From Chloroflexota bacterium (GTDB lineage Bacteria; Chloroflexota; Limnocylindria; P2-11E; CF-107), in contig VBHP01000033.1 in assembly GCA_005881435.1 (NCBI GenBank), positions 1 through 40,938 on the forward strand: a stretch of 40,938 bases of DNA, written 5' to 3'. The translations under genes were made by a program, and so were the position numbers. Below the pieces are notes generated by a model. That model ran no database searches. It saw only the letters and a list, made by a program, of their open reading frames with translations, and had not been told where the DNA came from. Shown piece after piece: positions 7,159-16,016 of the stretch. Within the stretch, counting starts at the first letter, position 1, and each line of letters starts with the position of its first letter.

Positions 7159-7290
7159 ATGAAACTCATTCGAGTCCTCGTCCTTCTTGCCGTGCTCATC
7201 GCAGGATTGCTGAGTACGGGCATCGCCGTATCGGCCGCGGTCGACCTGACCTACTCGCCGGCCGAGGCCATCGACCCAGGCTTCGAGTAA
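7159..7290 (+). CDS. 43-residue signal-peptide micro-ORF, candidate pheromone precursor
   Basis: The ATG at 7159 opens a 43-residue frame ending TAA at 7290. MKLIRVLVLLAVLIAGLL is a classical signal peptide (Lys2, Arg5, then a long leucine/valine/alanine core). VSA at 24-26 is a good signal peptidase I site. Cleavage would release AVDLTYSPAEAIDPGFE, an acidic 17-residue peptide. A promoter-like pair and a purine-rich GGGAGCGAGG before the ATG support expression. It is divergent from the XRE-TPR regulator. In RRNPP systems such as PlcR-PapR and NprR-NprX the partner is a secreted precursor of about 40-50 residues whose C-terminus is the signal. That role is inference; it could also be an unrelated small membrane peptide. 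Confidence 0.6.
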   Translation: MKLIRVLVLLAVLIAGLLSTGIAVSAAVDLTYSPAEAIDPGFE

Positions 7291-7309
7291 CACCGCCGCG
7301 ACGTCCCAG

Positions 7310-7315
7310 TAAACT
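7310..7315 (+). promoter_or_regulatory. -10-like hexamer of the 7322 gene
   Basis: TAAACT lies 6 nt upstream of the ATG at 7322, matching the leaderless spacing seen elsewhere in the window. Confidence 0.35.
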
Positions 7316-7321
7316 CGCGCC

Positions 7322-7528
7322 ATGGCGGCAACAGCGCTGGGACGTCGCGAGGTCATCGAGATCGAAGGCAAGCGATTCGTGTATCAGCACGGCTACCGCA
7401 TGGGCCGTGTGACGTACGTCGTACGTATTCCGCTCACCAAGAACATGGCCGTCTGGATCCCCGGCCACCTCGGGGCCCAGGAGATCGAGGCCAGCCTTCG
7501 TGGCGAGAACGCGTTCATGCTGCAATAG
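7322..7528 (+). CDS. Small protein of unknown function
   Basis: A 68-residue protein (MAATALGRREVIEIEGKRFV at the start, ending GENAFMLQ). I do not recognise a family. It has no signal peptide, membrane span or metal motif. Its alternating hydrophobic and charged residues (EIEGKRFVYQHGYRMGRVTY, then VVRIPLTKNMAVWIPGHLG) suggest a small beta-rich fold. The stop lies two bases before the dtd start, so the genes are probably co-transcribed. No Shine-Dalgarno is evident; TAAACT lies 6 nt upstream. Confidence 0.65.
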   Translation: MAATALGRREVIEIEGKRFVYQHGYRMGRVTYVVRIPLTKNMAVWIPGHLGAQEIEASLRGENAFMLQ

Positions 7529-7530
7529 CG

Positions 7531-7995
7531 GTGCGCGCTGTCATACAGCGCGTCCGCCGCGCGCGCGTCCTGGTCGACGACGAGGTCCTCGGCAGCATCG
7601 CGACGGGCCTCGCGGTCCTGGTGGGAATCGGCAGATCCGATCACGCCCGCGACGCCAAAGCGCTCGCCGAAAAGGTCGCGGCGCTGCGCGTCTTCGACGA
7701 TGACAGCGGCCACATGAATCGTTCGCTCAAGGACGTCGGCGGCCGGATCCTGGCGGTGCCGCAGTTCACCCTGTACGCCGATCCGCGTCATGGGCGCCGG
7801 CCGGACGTCGCTGCGGCGGCGGCGCCGGAGGACGGGCGGCGGTTGTACGAGGCGTTCGTCGGCTTCCTTCGCGGCAACGACGTGGCGGTCGAAAGCGGGC
7901 GTTTCGGAGCGCACATGCGGCTCGAGCTCGAGAACGACGGGCCGGTGACGATCGTGTTGACGACGGACGGGTGGCGGGAGGCGGAGCTGGGATGA
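7531..7995 (+). CDS. dtd: D-aminoacyl-tRNA deacylase
   Basis: A 154-residue protein of normal DTD length. DTD removes D-amino acids and glycine wrongly attached to tRNA. The start MRAVIQRVRRARVLVDDEVL is typical of the family. The C-terminal NDGPVT (135-140) carries the Gly-cisPro pair (G137, P138) that excludes L-amino acids. The other signature, usually SQFTLYAD, reads PQFTLYAD (77-84): Pro replaces the conserved Ser77, while Gln78, Phe79 and Thr80 are kept. The start is GTG at 7531, two bases after the previous stop. Confidence 0.92.
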   Translation: MRAVIQRVRRARVLVDDEVLGSIATGLAVLVGIGRSDHARDAKALAEKVAALRVFDDDSGHMNRSLKDVGGRILAVPQFTLYADPRHGRRPDVAAAAAPEDGRRLYEAFVGFLRGNDVAVESGRFGAHMRLELENDGPVTIVLTTDGWREAELG

Positions 7996-8008
7996 ACCTG
8001 AGGCACTC

Positions 8009-8632
8009 TCATCGAGGTGAGTCAGCCGCTCGCGCGCTGACCGCGTGCCATCCTCCGCGGTGGATGACCTGCGACTCCGGGCGCCTGCCCCGGCGAAGTG
8101 ACGGCGAGGGACGATCTGCCGCCGGATGCCCGATCGCGATCGCGCCGACGACAGTCGCGCGCTCGGGGACGCCGTATGCCGCTTTCAGCTCGGCGTGGCG
8201 ACGCACGCCGAAGAACAGGGCGCCGAGCCCTTCGTTCACCGCGGTGAGCAAGATGAGCATCGCCGCCATCGCCGTGTCGACGTCCCAGAACGGGACCGGC
8301 CAGCGCTTCTCATCGCGATCGGTCCACCCTTTATCCGGCTCCGCATACCGCGACAGGTACACCTCCCTTTCGCTGACGCAGACAATCACCAGCGGGGCGT
8401 TGAACAGCGCCGGATAACCGAAGCGGTTGCGGTCGTCATCCGACCAGATCACGTCCCAGAACCCTTTGGTATCCGGGCCCTCGAACACGAGGAACGACCA
8501 GCCCTGGCTGTGACCCGCCGACGGCGCGCGACGCGCATTGCGAAGGATCCGCTCGACGACGTCGGGAGCGATCGCGCGTGCCTCGAACGACCGGACCATC
8601 TTGCGTTTCCGTACGACGTCCTGAAATTCCAT
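8009..8632 (-). CDS. Nitroreductase family protein
   Basis: A 207-residue FMN-dependent nitroreductase-like protein. The N-terminus MEFQDVVRKRKMVRSFEARA and ILRNARRAPSAGHSQGWSFLVF (30-51) match the FMN-binding start of the fold. WDVDTAMAAMLILLTAVNEGLGALFFGV near the middle is the typical central helix of the dimer interface. FGVRRHAELKAAYGVPERATVVGAIAIGHPA is the family's C-terminal part. Members reduce nitro compounds, quinones or F420/flavin-linked substrates; the substrate cannot be read from sequence. The C-terminal 35 residues are basic and low in family features. It lies 6 bp downstream of the alpha/beta hydrolase gene on the same strand, so an operon is likely. Confidence 0.88.
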   Translation of the reverse strand: MEFQDVVRKRKMVRSFEARAIAPDVVERILRNARRAPSAGHSQGWSFLVFEGPDTKGFWDVIWSDDDRNRFGYPALFNAPLVIVCVSEREVYLSRYAEPDKGWTDRDEKRWPVPFWDVDTAMAAMLILLTAVNEGLGALFFGVRRHAELKAAYGVPERATVVGAIAIGHPAADRPSPSLRRGRRPESQVIHRGGWHAVSARAADSPR

Positions 8633-8638
8633 CGCGGC

Positions 8639-9442
8639 CTACGGCGACGCGAACTTGGAGAGGATCTCGTCCTGTAGGCGCAGGAAGGGCTCGTCCCAGC
8701 CGTGCCCGCCGCCCTCGATGACGTGCACGATGCCCTCGGGCAGTCCGAGCTGCCCCAGCGCGTCGCAACGAACGAACGAATCGTGGCTTGGCACGATGAT
8801 GAAGAGCGGTCCGGTCCACCGTTTGGCGTGGGCCAGGCGGTCGGAGAGAAGGTCCACGGCGAGCTCGCGTGCCGCGCGCGGATGCACCATGGCCATGTTG
8901 CGTTGGTCGATGGCGTCGCGCTCCGGCACGACGCGACCGCGATCGACAAAGATGGTCTTGTACAGCCGCGTCACTCGCGCGAGGTGGCGCATCCGCGCCA
9001 GCAGCGGGCGCATCGGCCGTGACGCGAACAGGCGGATCTGCCGCCGGAAGAACGGCGTGGTCGCGTCGGCGAAGAGCGGCGTGTGCAGGAGCAATCCGCG
9101 GACGTCCTGCGGATATCGCGACGCGATCTCCAGCGCGATGCTCGCCCCGGAGCACAGCCCGCCGATGTGCGCCGGGACCGCACCGACGGCCCGCAGGAGC
9201 TGATCGCAGAACTCCGCGTAGGCCGTGGCGTCGTGGCGCCCCGCGAGAGGGGGCGCGCCGTGACACCCCGGCAGGTCGGGGACGATCACGCGGAAGCGAC
9301 GCGACAGCGTCGGTATCCATGGCTCGAAGTTCTCCCATGATCCGGCCCAGCCGTGGATGAGCAGCAGCGGTTCGCCCCAGCCGGCCTCGGCGTAGCTGTA
9401 CCGCGCACCCTGGAGCTCGACCTGACGAAGGGTCACGTCCAC
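8639..9442 (-). CDS. Alpha/beta hydrolase with cysteine at the nucleophile elbow
   Basis: A 267-residue alpha/beta hydrolase. LLLIHGWAGSWENFEPWIP (27-45) is the oxyanion-hole region and VIVPDLPGCHGAP (52-64) follows. The nucleophile elbow, normally GxSxG, reads G95-L96-C97-S98-G99, so the nucleophile would be Cys97. Asp221 (SHDSF) and His247 (GGGHGW) complete a plausible Cys-Asp-His triad. Dienelactone hydrolases use such a triad, but the rest of this protein looks like the general hydrolase family. The start is GTG at 9442, with TAACCT 6 nt upstream. It is followed by the nitroreductase gene. The substrate is unknown. Confidence 0.87.
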   Translation of the reverse strand: MDVTLRQVELQGARYSYAEAGWGEPLLLIHGWAGSWENFEPWIPTLSRRFRVIVPDLPGCHGAPPLAGRHDATAYAEFCDQLLRAVGAVPAHIGGLCSGASIALEIASRYPQDVRGLLLHTPLFADATTPFFRRQIRLFASRPMRPLLARMRHLARVTRLYKTIFVDRGRVVPERDAIDQRNMAMVHPRAARELAVDLLSDRLAHAKRWTGPLFIIVPSHDSFVRCDALGQLGLPEGIVHVIEGGGHGWDEPFLRLQDEILSKFASP

Positions 9443-9448
9443 GCCTCG

Positions 9449-9454
9449 AGGTTA
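9449..9454 (-). promoter_or_regulatory. -10-like hexamer of the hydrolase-nitroreductase operon
   Basis: On the minus strand this reads TAACCT, 6 nt upstream of the GTG at 9442. No Shine-Dalgarno is visible, consistent with a leaderless mRNA. Confidence 0.35.
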
Positions 9455-9463
9455 CCGCTTCAG

Positions 9464-9555
9464 CTAGGTCCGGAAGAAGGCCATGACGCGCGTGACGTAG
9501 TCAGCGGTGTGCGTAGAGGTCCTCCGCGCCGGACGGTGGGGTCGTGGCCGGGACC
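9464..9555 (-). pseudogene. Possible remnant of an alpha/beta hydrolase C-terminus
   Basis: Between the clpB stop and the hydrolase start the minus strand reads THTADYVTRVMAFFRT then TAG (stop at 9464-9466). This looks like the end of a serine peptidase/alpha-beta hydrolase (final helix YVxRVxAFF). Upstream the frame breaks: GHDPTVRRGG lies in another frame. There is no start codon and only about 90 bp, so this may be a decayed gene tail. The match is by eye only. Confidence 0.3.
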
Positions 9556-12180
9556 CTAACGGGAGGCGACGGCGACCGCCTCTCGCTCGGCCTCCTCGGA
9601 CACGCCGCCGTGCTCGAAGACGATCTCCCCGTTGCGTTCGTCCACGATCACGCGCTCGCCCTCGTGGAATTCGCCCCGCAGGATCGCCAGGGCCAACGGG
9701 TCAAGGACGCGGCGCTGCAGCACTCGTCGGATCGGCCGCGCGCCGTAAACCGGATCGAAGCCCTCGTTCGCGAGAACGGCTTTCGCCGCGGGCGTGAGCG
9801 TGATGTCGATCTTCTTCTCCGCCAGACGCTTCGACAGCCCCGACATCTCCTTGTCCACGACCTCGGCGATCTGCTGGTCCGACAGGCCGTGGAAGATGAC
9901 GATCTCGTCGATGCGGTTCAGGAACTCCGGGCGGAACGTCTGCCGCACCAGCTCCATCACACGCTGACGCATCAGCGCGTCGTTGTGTGTCAGCTCCTGG
10001 ATGAAATGCGAGCCGACATTGCTGGTCATGATCAGCACCGTGTTCTTGAAGTCGACGGTGCGGCCCTGACCGTCGGTGAGACGGCCTTCGTCCATGACCT
10101 GGAGCAGCACGTTGAACACGTCGGGATGCGCTTTCTCGATCTCGTCGAACAGGATCACGGTGTAGGGACGCCGGCGGACCGCCTCGGTGAGCTGGCCGCC
10201 CTCTTCGTATCCGACATAGCCCGGAGGCGCGCCGATGAGACGCGCGACGGTGTGCTTCTCCATGTACTCGGACATGTCCAGCCGGACCATGGCCTTTTCG
10301 TCGTTGAACAGGAACTCGGCCAGCGCGCGGGCGAGTAGCGTCTTGCCGACACCGGTCGGACCCAGAAACAGGAACGATCCGATCGGCCGGTTCGGATCCT
10401 GCAGCCCGGCGCGCGAGCGCCGCACCGCATTCGCCACGGCTTCGATGGCCTCATCTTGACCGACGACGCGCCTGTGGAGGTGCAGCTCCATCTTCAGCAG
10501 CTTGTCCATCTCGCCTTCGAGGAGCCGCGTGACGGGGATCCCGGTCCACTTCGAGACGACCTCGGCGATGTCCTCGGGCGTGACCTCCTCGGTGAGCATG
10601 CGACGACCCTTCTGCAGGTCGGCGAGCTTGGCTTGCGCTTCGGCAAGCTCCTTCTCCAGACGGGTCAGCGTCGCGTACTTCAGCTCTGCGGCGCGGGCGT
10701 AGTCGGCGGCGCGCTCGGCCCTGTCGACGTCGGTCCGGACGCGCTCGATCTCCTCTTTCTTGGCACGGATCGCGGTGATGGCGGCCTTCTCCTGCTGCCA
10801 GTGCGCGCGCAGCGAATTGCCTTGCTCCTTGAGCTCGGCCAGGTCGCGCTCCAGGCGGGTCAGGCGATCGCGCGAGGCGGGGTCCGTTTCCTTGCGCAGC
10901 GCTTCACGCTCGATCTCCAGCTGGCGGATGCGGCGCTCGACTTCGTCGAGCTCGACCGGAAGCGAATCGATCTCCATACGCAGCTTCGAGGCGGCCTCGT
11001 CAACCAGGTCGATGGCCTTGTCCGGAAGGAAGCGGTCGGAGATGTAGCGGCTCGACAGCACCGCCGCGGCGACCAGCGCGCTGTCGAGGATGCGGACGCC
11101 GTGGTGCAGCTCGTAGCGCTCGCGGAGCCCGCGCAGGATCGAGATCGTGTCCTCGATCGTCGGCTCGCCGACGAACACCGGCTGGAAGCGGCGCTCCAGC
11201 GCGGCGTCCTTCTCGATGCGCTTGCGATATTCGTCGAGCGTGGTGGCGCCGATGGTGTGCAGCTCGCCGCGCGCGAGCATCGGCTTGAGCATGTTGCCGG
11301 CGTCCATGGCGCCTTCGGCCGCGCCGGCGCCGACGACGGTGTGGAGCTCGTCGATGAACAAGATGATCTTTCCCGCGCTCTGCGCGATCTCCTTCAGCAC
11401 CGCCTTGAGCCGTTCCTCGAACTCGCCGCGGTACTTCGTGCCCGCGACCATCGCGCCGAGATCGAGCGCGAAGATCGACTTATCCTTCAGTCCCTCGGGC
11501 ACGTCGCCGCGCACGATGCGTTGCGCCAGACCTTCGACGATGGCGGTCTTGCCGACGCCGGGGTCGCCGATGAGCACAGGGTTGTTCTTCGTCCGACGCG
11601 ACAGGATCTGGATCACGCGCCGGATCTCCTCGTCGCGGCCGATGACCGGATCGAGCTTGCCCGTGCGCGCCAGGTCGGTCAGGTCGCGCCCGTACTTCTC
11701 CAGGGCCTTGTACTTGGCTTCGGGATTCTGGTCGGTGACCCGCTGGTTGCCGCGGATCTGCGCCAGCGCGCCGAGGGCGCGGTCGCGCGTGATGCCGGAA
11801 CGCCCAAGCAGCTCCGCGACCGGGCCGCCGACTTCGAGCACACCCAGGAAAAGGTGCTCCGTCGAGACGTACTCGTCCTTGAGCCGATCGGCTTCTTTTT
11901 GCGCCGACTGGATCACGCGCGCCAGCCGCTGCGAGAGCGAGGGCTGCGTCGCGCCATAGACCTTCGGCTGCTTGTCGATGCTCTCGCGCAGCGCGGTCTG
12001 GAGCTGCTCCGGCGAGCCGCCGAGGGCGCGGACAAGGTCGGGGATGATGCCGCCGTCTTGCTCCAGCAGCGCCAGGACCAGATGCTCGACGCCGATCTCG
12101 GACGCGGACGCGTCCTGGGCCAGGCGCTGGGCGGCGAAGACCGCCTCTTGTGCCTTTTCGGTGAACTTGTTCAGATCCAT
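9556..12180 (-). CDS. clpB: ClpB disaggregase (Hsp100)
   Basis: An 874-residue class I AAA+ disaggregase, the usual ClpB length. It extracts polypeptides from aggregates and normally works with DnaK. Domains: Clp N repeat region (1-145, [20 protein letters not shown] and [14 protein letters not shown]); NBD1 with Walker A GDPGVGKT (205-212) and Walker B FIDELH; a long coiled-coil middle domain (about 400-530, rich in E, R, K, L); NBD2 with GPTGVGKT and [14 protein letters not shown]; and the C-terminal [19 protein letters not shown]. No motif is broken. It is the last gene of the hspR-lon-dnaJ-clpB operon, 31 bp after the J-protein gene. Confidence 0.97.
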   Translation of the reverse strand: MDLNKFTEKAQEAVFAAQRLAQDASASEIGVEHLVLALLEQDGGIIPDLVRALGGSPEQLQTALRESIDKQPKVYGATQPSLSQRLARVIQSAQKEADRLKDEYVSTEHLFLGVLEVGGPVAELLGRSGITRDRALGALAQIRGNQRVTDQNPEAKYKALEKYGRDLTDLARTGKLDPVIGRDEEIRRVIQILSRRTKNNPVLIGDPGVGKTAIVEGLAQRIVRGDVPEGLKDKSIFALDLGAMVAGTKYRGEFEERLKAVLKEIAQSAGKIILFIDELHTVVGAGAAEGAMDAGNMLKPMLARGELHTIGATTLDEYRKRIEKDAALERRFQPVFVGEPTIEDTISILRGLRERYELHHGVRILDSALVAAAVLSSRYISDRFLPDKAIDLVDEAASKLRMEIDSLPVELDEVERRIRQLEIEREALRKETDPASRDRLTRLERDLAELKEQGNSLRAHWQQEKAAITAIRAKKEEIERVRTDVDRAERAADYARAAELKYATLTRLEKELAEAQAKLADLQKGRRMLTEEVTPEDIAEVVSKWTGIPVTRLLEGEMDKLLKMELHLHRRVVGQDEAIEAVANAVRRSRAGLQDPNRPIGSFLFLGPTGVGKTLLARALAEFLFNDEKAMVRLDMSEYMEKHTVARLIGAPPGYVGYEEGGQLTEAVRRRPYTVILFDEIEKAHPDVFNVLLQVMDEGRLTDGQGRTVDFKNTVLIMTSNVGSHFIQELTHNDALMRQRVMELVRQTFRPEFLNRIDEIVIFHGLSDQQIAEVVDKEMSGLSKRLAEKKIDITLTPAAKAVLANEGFDPVYGARPIRRVLQRRVLDPLALAILRGEFHEGERVIVDERNGEIVFEHGGVSEEAEREAVAVASR

Positions 12181-12211
12181 ATGCCTGCTACCGCTCCCCT
12201 GCCATCAGCAG

Positions 12212-13198
12212 TCACAACAAATGACTGCGGACGTCCTCCTTATGTTGCTCGGCGATCTTCCTGAGGCACGCCTTCTCGTCGTCACTCAGCTTTGTCGGCA
12301 AGATCACCTTGACGGTCACGTACATGTCGCCCTGGCCGGAACTGCCGAGCCGTCGCATCCCCTGCCCCGCCAGCCGGATCACCCGACCGTTCTGCGTCTC
12401 CGGTGGGATCCGCAGCGTGACGCGTCCTTTGAGCGTCGGCACGACCACCTCCGCTCCCAGCATGGCCTCGGCCAGCGTGACCGGCAGCTCGACGTGGATG
12501 TCGTCGCCGTCCCGCTTGAAGAACGGATGCTCCTGGACGCGCACCACCAGATACAGGTCTCCGGCCGGACCGCCGGCCCCGCCTTTGCCTCCAGCTCCGG
12601 CCAAGCGGATGCGTTGGCCGTCGCGCACCCCGGCAGGGACCTTGACCGTCAGACGGCGTCTGCCGCCCTCGGGCTGCTCGAGCTCGATCGAGCGCTCCGC
12701 GCCGCGATACGCCTCCGGGAGCGTGACCTCGACGATCGTCTCGAAGTCCTGGCCGGCCCGGGCGCGCGCGCCGCGTCGCGTCGTAGTGCCACCGCGAGCT
12801 GAGGCGGTCGCGGCCCCGCCGAGGTCTCCGAAGAAGGTGCGAAAGAAATCGGAGAACCCGCCGGCATCCTCGAACTCATCGGCCCCACCGTTGCCGTACT
12901 GGAAGCCGCCGGGGCCGGTGAAGACCCACTCGAAGTTCCGCCCCGATCCCTGCTGCTGCCACTGCTCGTATTGCTGCCAGTTCGCGCCGACCTGGTCGTA
13001 GCGCTTGCGCTTCTCGGGATCGGAGAGGACCTCGTTGGCCTCGTTGACCTCCTTGAAGCGTTGCTCGGCGCCGGATGCCTTATTGACGTCGGGGTGCAGC
13101 TCGCGTGCGAGCTTGCGGTACGCCTTGCGGATCTGCTCCGGCGTGGCGTCCTTGGGTAGCCCGAGGACTTTGTAGTAGTCCTTGTATTGGACTGGCAC
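12212..13198 (-). CDS. J-domain co-chaperone, CbpA/type II DnaJ
   Basis: A 328-residue Hsp40. The J domain (6-70) has YYKVLGLPKDATPEQIRKAY and the HPD motif in LARELHPDVNK, which stimulates DnaK ATPase. A glycine/phenylalanine-rich stretch follows (about 80-125, GPGGFQYGNGG, GGFSDFFRTFFGDLGG). There is no CxxCxGxG zinc-finger region, so this is CbpA-like rather than a type I DnaJ. The C-terminal substrate-binding domains show VTLPEAYRGAERSIEL, VKVPAGVRDGQRIRLAG and the second repeat VPTLKGRVTLRIPPETQNGR. It lies between lon and clpB in a probable heat-shock operon. No dnaK or grpE is in the window. Confidence 0.93.
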   Translation of the reverse strand: MPVQYKDYYKVLGLPKDATPEQIRKAYRKLARELHPDVNKASGAEQRFKEVNEANEVLSDPEKRKRYDQVGANWQQYEQWQQQGSGRNFEWVFTGPGGFQYGNGGADEFEDAGGFSDFFRTFFGDLGGAATASARGGTTTRRGARARAGQDFETIVEVTLPEAYRGAERSIELEQPEGGRRRLTVKVPAGVRDGQRIRLAGAGGKGGAGGPAGDLYLVVRVQEHPFFKRDGDDIHVELPVTLAEAMLGAEVVVPTLKGRVTLRIPPETQNGRVIRLAGQGMRRLGSSGQGDMYVTVKVILPTKLSDDEKACLRKIAEQHKEDVRSHLL

Positions 13199-13222
13199 GA
13201 CGCCTGAGCCTCCGATGCCTCT

Positions 13223-15658
13223 TTAGTTCGAGCGTGGGCCGGTTGCGGCGACGGACGCGGGCACCGGCTCGTCCGCCCGAGACGGCACGACGGGCTGCTG
13301 CAACGCTGTCTGCAGCACCTCGCTCACGTCGCTCACGAGCTTGATGTCGACCTCGTCCTGTACCTCCTTCGGCACATCGACGAGGTCCTTCTTGTTCTTC
13401 TGCGGCAGGATGAAGGTCTTGATGCCGGCGCGGTGGGCGGCGAGAAGCTTCTCCTTCACCCCACCGATCGGCAGCACTTTGCCGCGCAGCGTGATCTCGC
13501 CGGTCATCGCCACGTCGCGCCGGACGCGGCGGCCGGTCACGGCCGACACCAGCGCCGTGACCATCGTCACGCCGGCACTCGGACCATCCTTCGGGATCGC
13601 GCCCGCGGGGACGTGGATGTGGACGGCGTGATCGCTGAAGTACCCCTTGGGGATGCCCAGCTGCGGTTCCCGCGCGCGGATGTAGGACAGCGCCGCACGC
13701 GCCGATTCCTCCATGACCTTGCCGATCTGGCCGGTGATCATGAAGTCCTTGTCGCCTTCGACCTTGCCGTCGATCACGGTCGACTCGACCGTCAGCACGT
13801 CGCCGCCGTACTCGGAGACCGAGACGCCGGTGGCCGCGCCGACCTGGTCCTCTTTCTCCTCGACCATGCCGTAATCGAAGCGCGCCGGCCCGAGGAACGT
13901 CGCCAGGGTCTCCGCATCGATCGTCACCAGATCGGTCGTGCCCTCGGCGTAACGACGCGCGACCTTGCGACAGATCGTGGCGATCTCGCGCTCGACGTTC
14001 CGCACTCCGGCCTCGCGGGTGTAGTCGCGGATGATGTGACGCAGACCGTCGTCGCTGAAGACGATCTTGTCCTTGTCCAGGCCATGCTCCCTGGTCTGGC
14101 GCGGCACGAGGTAGCCAAGCGCGATCTTGAGCTTCTCGTCCTCGGTGTAGCCGGGCAGGGCGATGATCTCCATGCGATCGCGAAGCGGCGACAGGATCGT
14201 GTCGACGATGTTGGCCGTAGTGATGAAGATCACCCTGGAGAGGTCGTACGGCACCTCGAGGTAGTGGTCCGAGAAGGAGTTGTTCTGCTCCGGGTCCAGC
14301 ACCTCGAGCAACGCCGAGCTCGGGTCGCCGCGGAAGTCCGCGCCGACCTTGTCGATCTCGTCGAGCATGAACACCGGATTCTTCGTGGCCGCGGTCTTCA
14401 TTCCCTGGATGATCCGGCCGGGCAGCGCGCCGACGTAGGTACGCCGGTGCCCGCGGATCTCGGCTTCGTCCCGGATGCCGCCGAGCGACATGCGTACGAA
14501 CTTCCGGCCCATGGCCCGCGCGATCGATTTGCCGAGCGACGTCTTACCGACGCCCGGCGGACCGACGAAGCACAGGATCGGGGCGCGCAGGTTCTGGCTC
14601 AGCTTGCGCACGGCCATGTACTCGAGGATGCGGTCCTTCACCTTCTCCAAGCCGTAGTGGTCCTCATCGAGGATCCGCTTGGCCTCCTTGATGTCCCAAT
14701 CCTCGATACCGGTTTCCTTCCACGGGACCGTGATGAGCCAATCCAAGTAGGTGCGGATGACGCCCTGTTCCGGAGACGCTTGCGGGATCTTCGCCAGCCG
14801 GTCTAGCTCCTTGAGGGCCTTGTCCTTGACCGGCTCGGGCATGCCGGCCTGCTCGATCTTCTCGCGCAGCTCCCTGGTCTCGGAGCCACCCTCGTCCTCG
14901 CCGAGCTCCTTCTGAATCGCCTTGAGCTGCTCGCGCAGGATGTACTCCCGCTGCGTCTTGTCCAGCGTCGACTGGACCTCGCTCTGGATCTTCTGCTTCA
15001 GCTCGAGGATCTCGTTCTGCTTGGTCAGGAAGACCGACAGGATCTTCAGTCGCTCGCTGACGTTGCGCGTCTCGAGCAGCTGCTGCTTCTGCTCCAGCGA
15101 CAGCTCCGGCGACGCCGAGATCAGGTCGGCGAGATAGGCCGGGTCCTCGGTGCTGCGGACCTGGACCGCGTGCTCGGGAAGGACCGACCCACCGTTCGAG
15201 ACGTACTGCTCGAACAGGCTCCTGACGTTGCGCACCAGCGCCTCGAGCTCGATGCCGGCGGGTACCTCGTCGGGGAGCTCCTCGACCTCGACGACGAAGT
15301 ACGGAGACGCCTTCACGAACTGCTTGACGCGGACCCGGGAGAGACCTTGCACGATGATCTGCGCGCTGCCGTCCGGCAGCCGCAGCAGGCGAACGATGTT
15401 GGCGACCGTCGCGACGCGGTAGATGCCGTTCTCGTCGACCTCGTCGACGTCGCCGTCGCGCTGGGCCGCGAGCACGATGAGGTGCTGCTCCTGCTGCGAG
15501 GCCATGGCCGCGTTCAACGCGGCGACGGATTTCTCACGGCCGACGCCCAATGGGACGACGAGTCTGGGGAAGACGATGGATTCGCGGAGCGGGACGAGCG
15601 GCAGCGTGTTCGGCAGCTGGTCGCCGTTCTTCCCGTTCGAGCGCGCTTCGGTCGTCAT
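13223..15658 (-). CDS. lon: ATP-dependent Lon protease
   Basis: An 811-residue LonA-type protease that degrades damaged and regulatory proteins in the cytoplasm. The N-terminal substrate domain starts [20 protein letters not shown] (19-38). A coiled coil lies around 215-270. The AAA+ domain has Walker [10 protein letters not shown] (366-374), Walker B FMLDEID (430-436) and [19 protein letters not shown]. The protease domain has [11 protein letters not shown] with catalytic Ser694 and [14 protein letters not shown] with catalytic Lys735. All key residues are present. It is 30 bp downstream of hspR. In actinomycetes such as Streptomyces lon is a known HspR target, which fits this linkage. Confidence 0.97.
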   Translation of the reverse strand: MTTEARSNGKNGDQLPNTLPLVPLRESIVFPRLVVPLGVGREKSVAALNAAMASQQEQHLIVLAAQRDGDVDEVDENGIYRVATVANIVRLLRLPDGSAQIIVQGLSRVRVKQFVKASPYFVVEVEELPDEVPAGIELEALVRNVRSLFEQYVSNGGSVLPEHAVQVRSTEDPAYLADLISASPELSLEQKQQLLETRNVSERLKILSVFLTKQNEILELKQKIQSEVQSTLDKTQREYILREQLKAIQKELGEDEGGSETRELREKIEQAGMPEPVKDKALKELDRLAKIPQASPEQGVIRTYLDWLITVPWKETGIEDWDIKEAKRILDEDHYGLEKVKDRILEYMAVRKLSQNLRAPILCFVGPPGVGKTSLGKSIARAMGRKFVRMSLGGIRDEAEIRGHRRTYVGALPGRIIQGMKTAATKNPVFMLDEIDKVGADFRGDPSSALLEVLDPEQNNSFSDHYLEVPYDLSRVIFITTANIVDTILSPLRDRMEIIALPGYTEDEKLKIALGYLVPRQTREHGLDKDKIVFSDDGLRHIIRDYTREAGVRNVEREIATICRKVARRYAEGTTDLVTIDAETLATFLGPARFDYGMVEEKEDQVGAATGVSVSEYGGDVLTVESTVIDGKVEGDKDFMITGQIGKVMEESARAALSYIRAREPQLGIPKGYFSDHAVHIHVPAGAIPKDGPSAGVTMVTALVSAVTGRRVRRDVAMTGEITLRGKVLPIGGVKEKLLAAHRAGIKTFILPQKNKKDLVDVPKEVQDEVDIKLVSDVSEVLQTALQQPVVPSRADEPVPASVAATGPRSN

Positions 15659-15688
15659 GATCTCTCCTCTATCTATCGCGATGGCTTC

Positions 15689-15979
15689 TTAGAGTTCCTC
15701 GGCTTGGGTCTCGATGTCCGCGCGCACCTCATCGACGAGATCGTCGAACGGTCGGAGCTGCAGGATGATCTTCACGCCTGCGAGATTCACGCCTCGCCGC
15801 CGTGTGAGATACCGAATGGCCCGCACCCGAGCGATGTCGTCGTCGGAATAGAGGCGAATGTTCGTCGGCGTGCGCACCGGCTGAAGGAGCCCCTCCTCCT
15901 CGTAGATCCGCAGCGTGCGGGGATGGACGCCGGCGAGGTTCGCCGCGACGGAGATCACGTAGACGGGTCGCACGCGCAT
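15689..15979 (-). CDS. hspR: HspR-like MerR-family heat-shock repressor
   Basis: A 96-residue MerR-type protein. VYVISVAANLAGVHPRTLRI (6-25) is the HspR-type helix-turn-helix, followed by YEEEGLLQPVRTPTNIRLYS and the wing. RRRGVNLAGVKIILQL (61-76) is the HspR-characteristic NLAGVK helix. The short C-terminus (DDLVDEVRADIETQAEEL) resembles the dimerisation helix. HspR represses chaperone genes by binding HAIR inverted repeats, using DnaK as co-repressor. Here it is the first gene of an operon with lon, a J-protein and clpB, and its own promoter overlaps a HAIR-like repeat, so autoregulation of the whole set is likely. Confidence 0.9.
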   Translation of the reverse strand: MRVRPVYVISVAANLAGVHPRTLRIYEEEGLLQPVRTPTNIRLYSDDDIARVRAIRYLTRRRGVNLAGVKIILQLRPFDDLVDEVRADIETQAEEL

Positions 15980-15987
15980 GGGTTCCT

Positions 15988-16016
15988 TTTCTAAACCATG
16001 ACAACGGTATTGTCAA
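15988..16016 (-). promoter_or_regulatory. Promoter of the hspR-lon-dnaJ-clpB operon
   Basis: On the minus strand TTGACA (16016-16011, perfect -35) is separated by exactly 17 bp from TAGAAA (15993-15988). The -10 ends 8 nt before the hspR ATG, so the leader would be very short; AAGGA just before the ATG may still act as a ribosome site. The HAIR-like repeat covers the -35. Confidence 0.65.

Noticed and set aside
7072-7525. Minus-strand open frames opposite the micro-ORF and the 68-residue gene
   Set aside because: They have poor composition, no start context and would cover the promoter and Shine-Dalgarno of the plus-strand genes.
10456-12264. A 600-codon open frame on the plus strand opposite clpB
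   Set aside because: It is a shadow of clpB codon bias in GC-rich DNA; the minus-strand ClpB is complete and the antisense product has a biased, repetitive composition with no domain.
13433-14806. A long plus-strand open frame opposite lon
   Set aside because: Same reason: an antisense shadow of an intact, fully motif-bearing lon gene.
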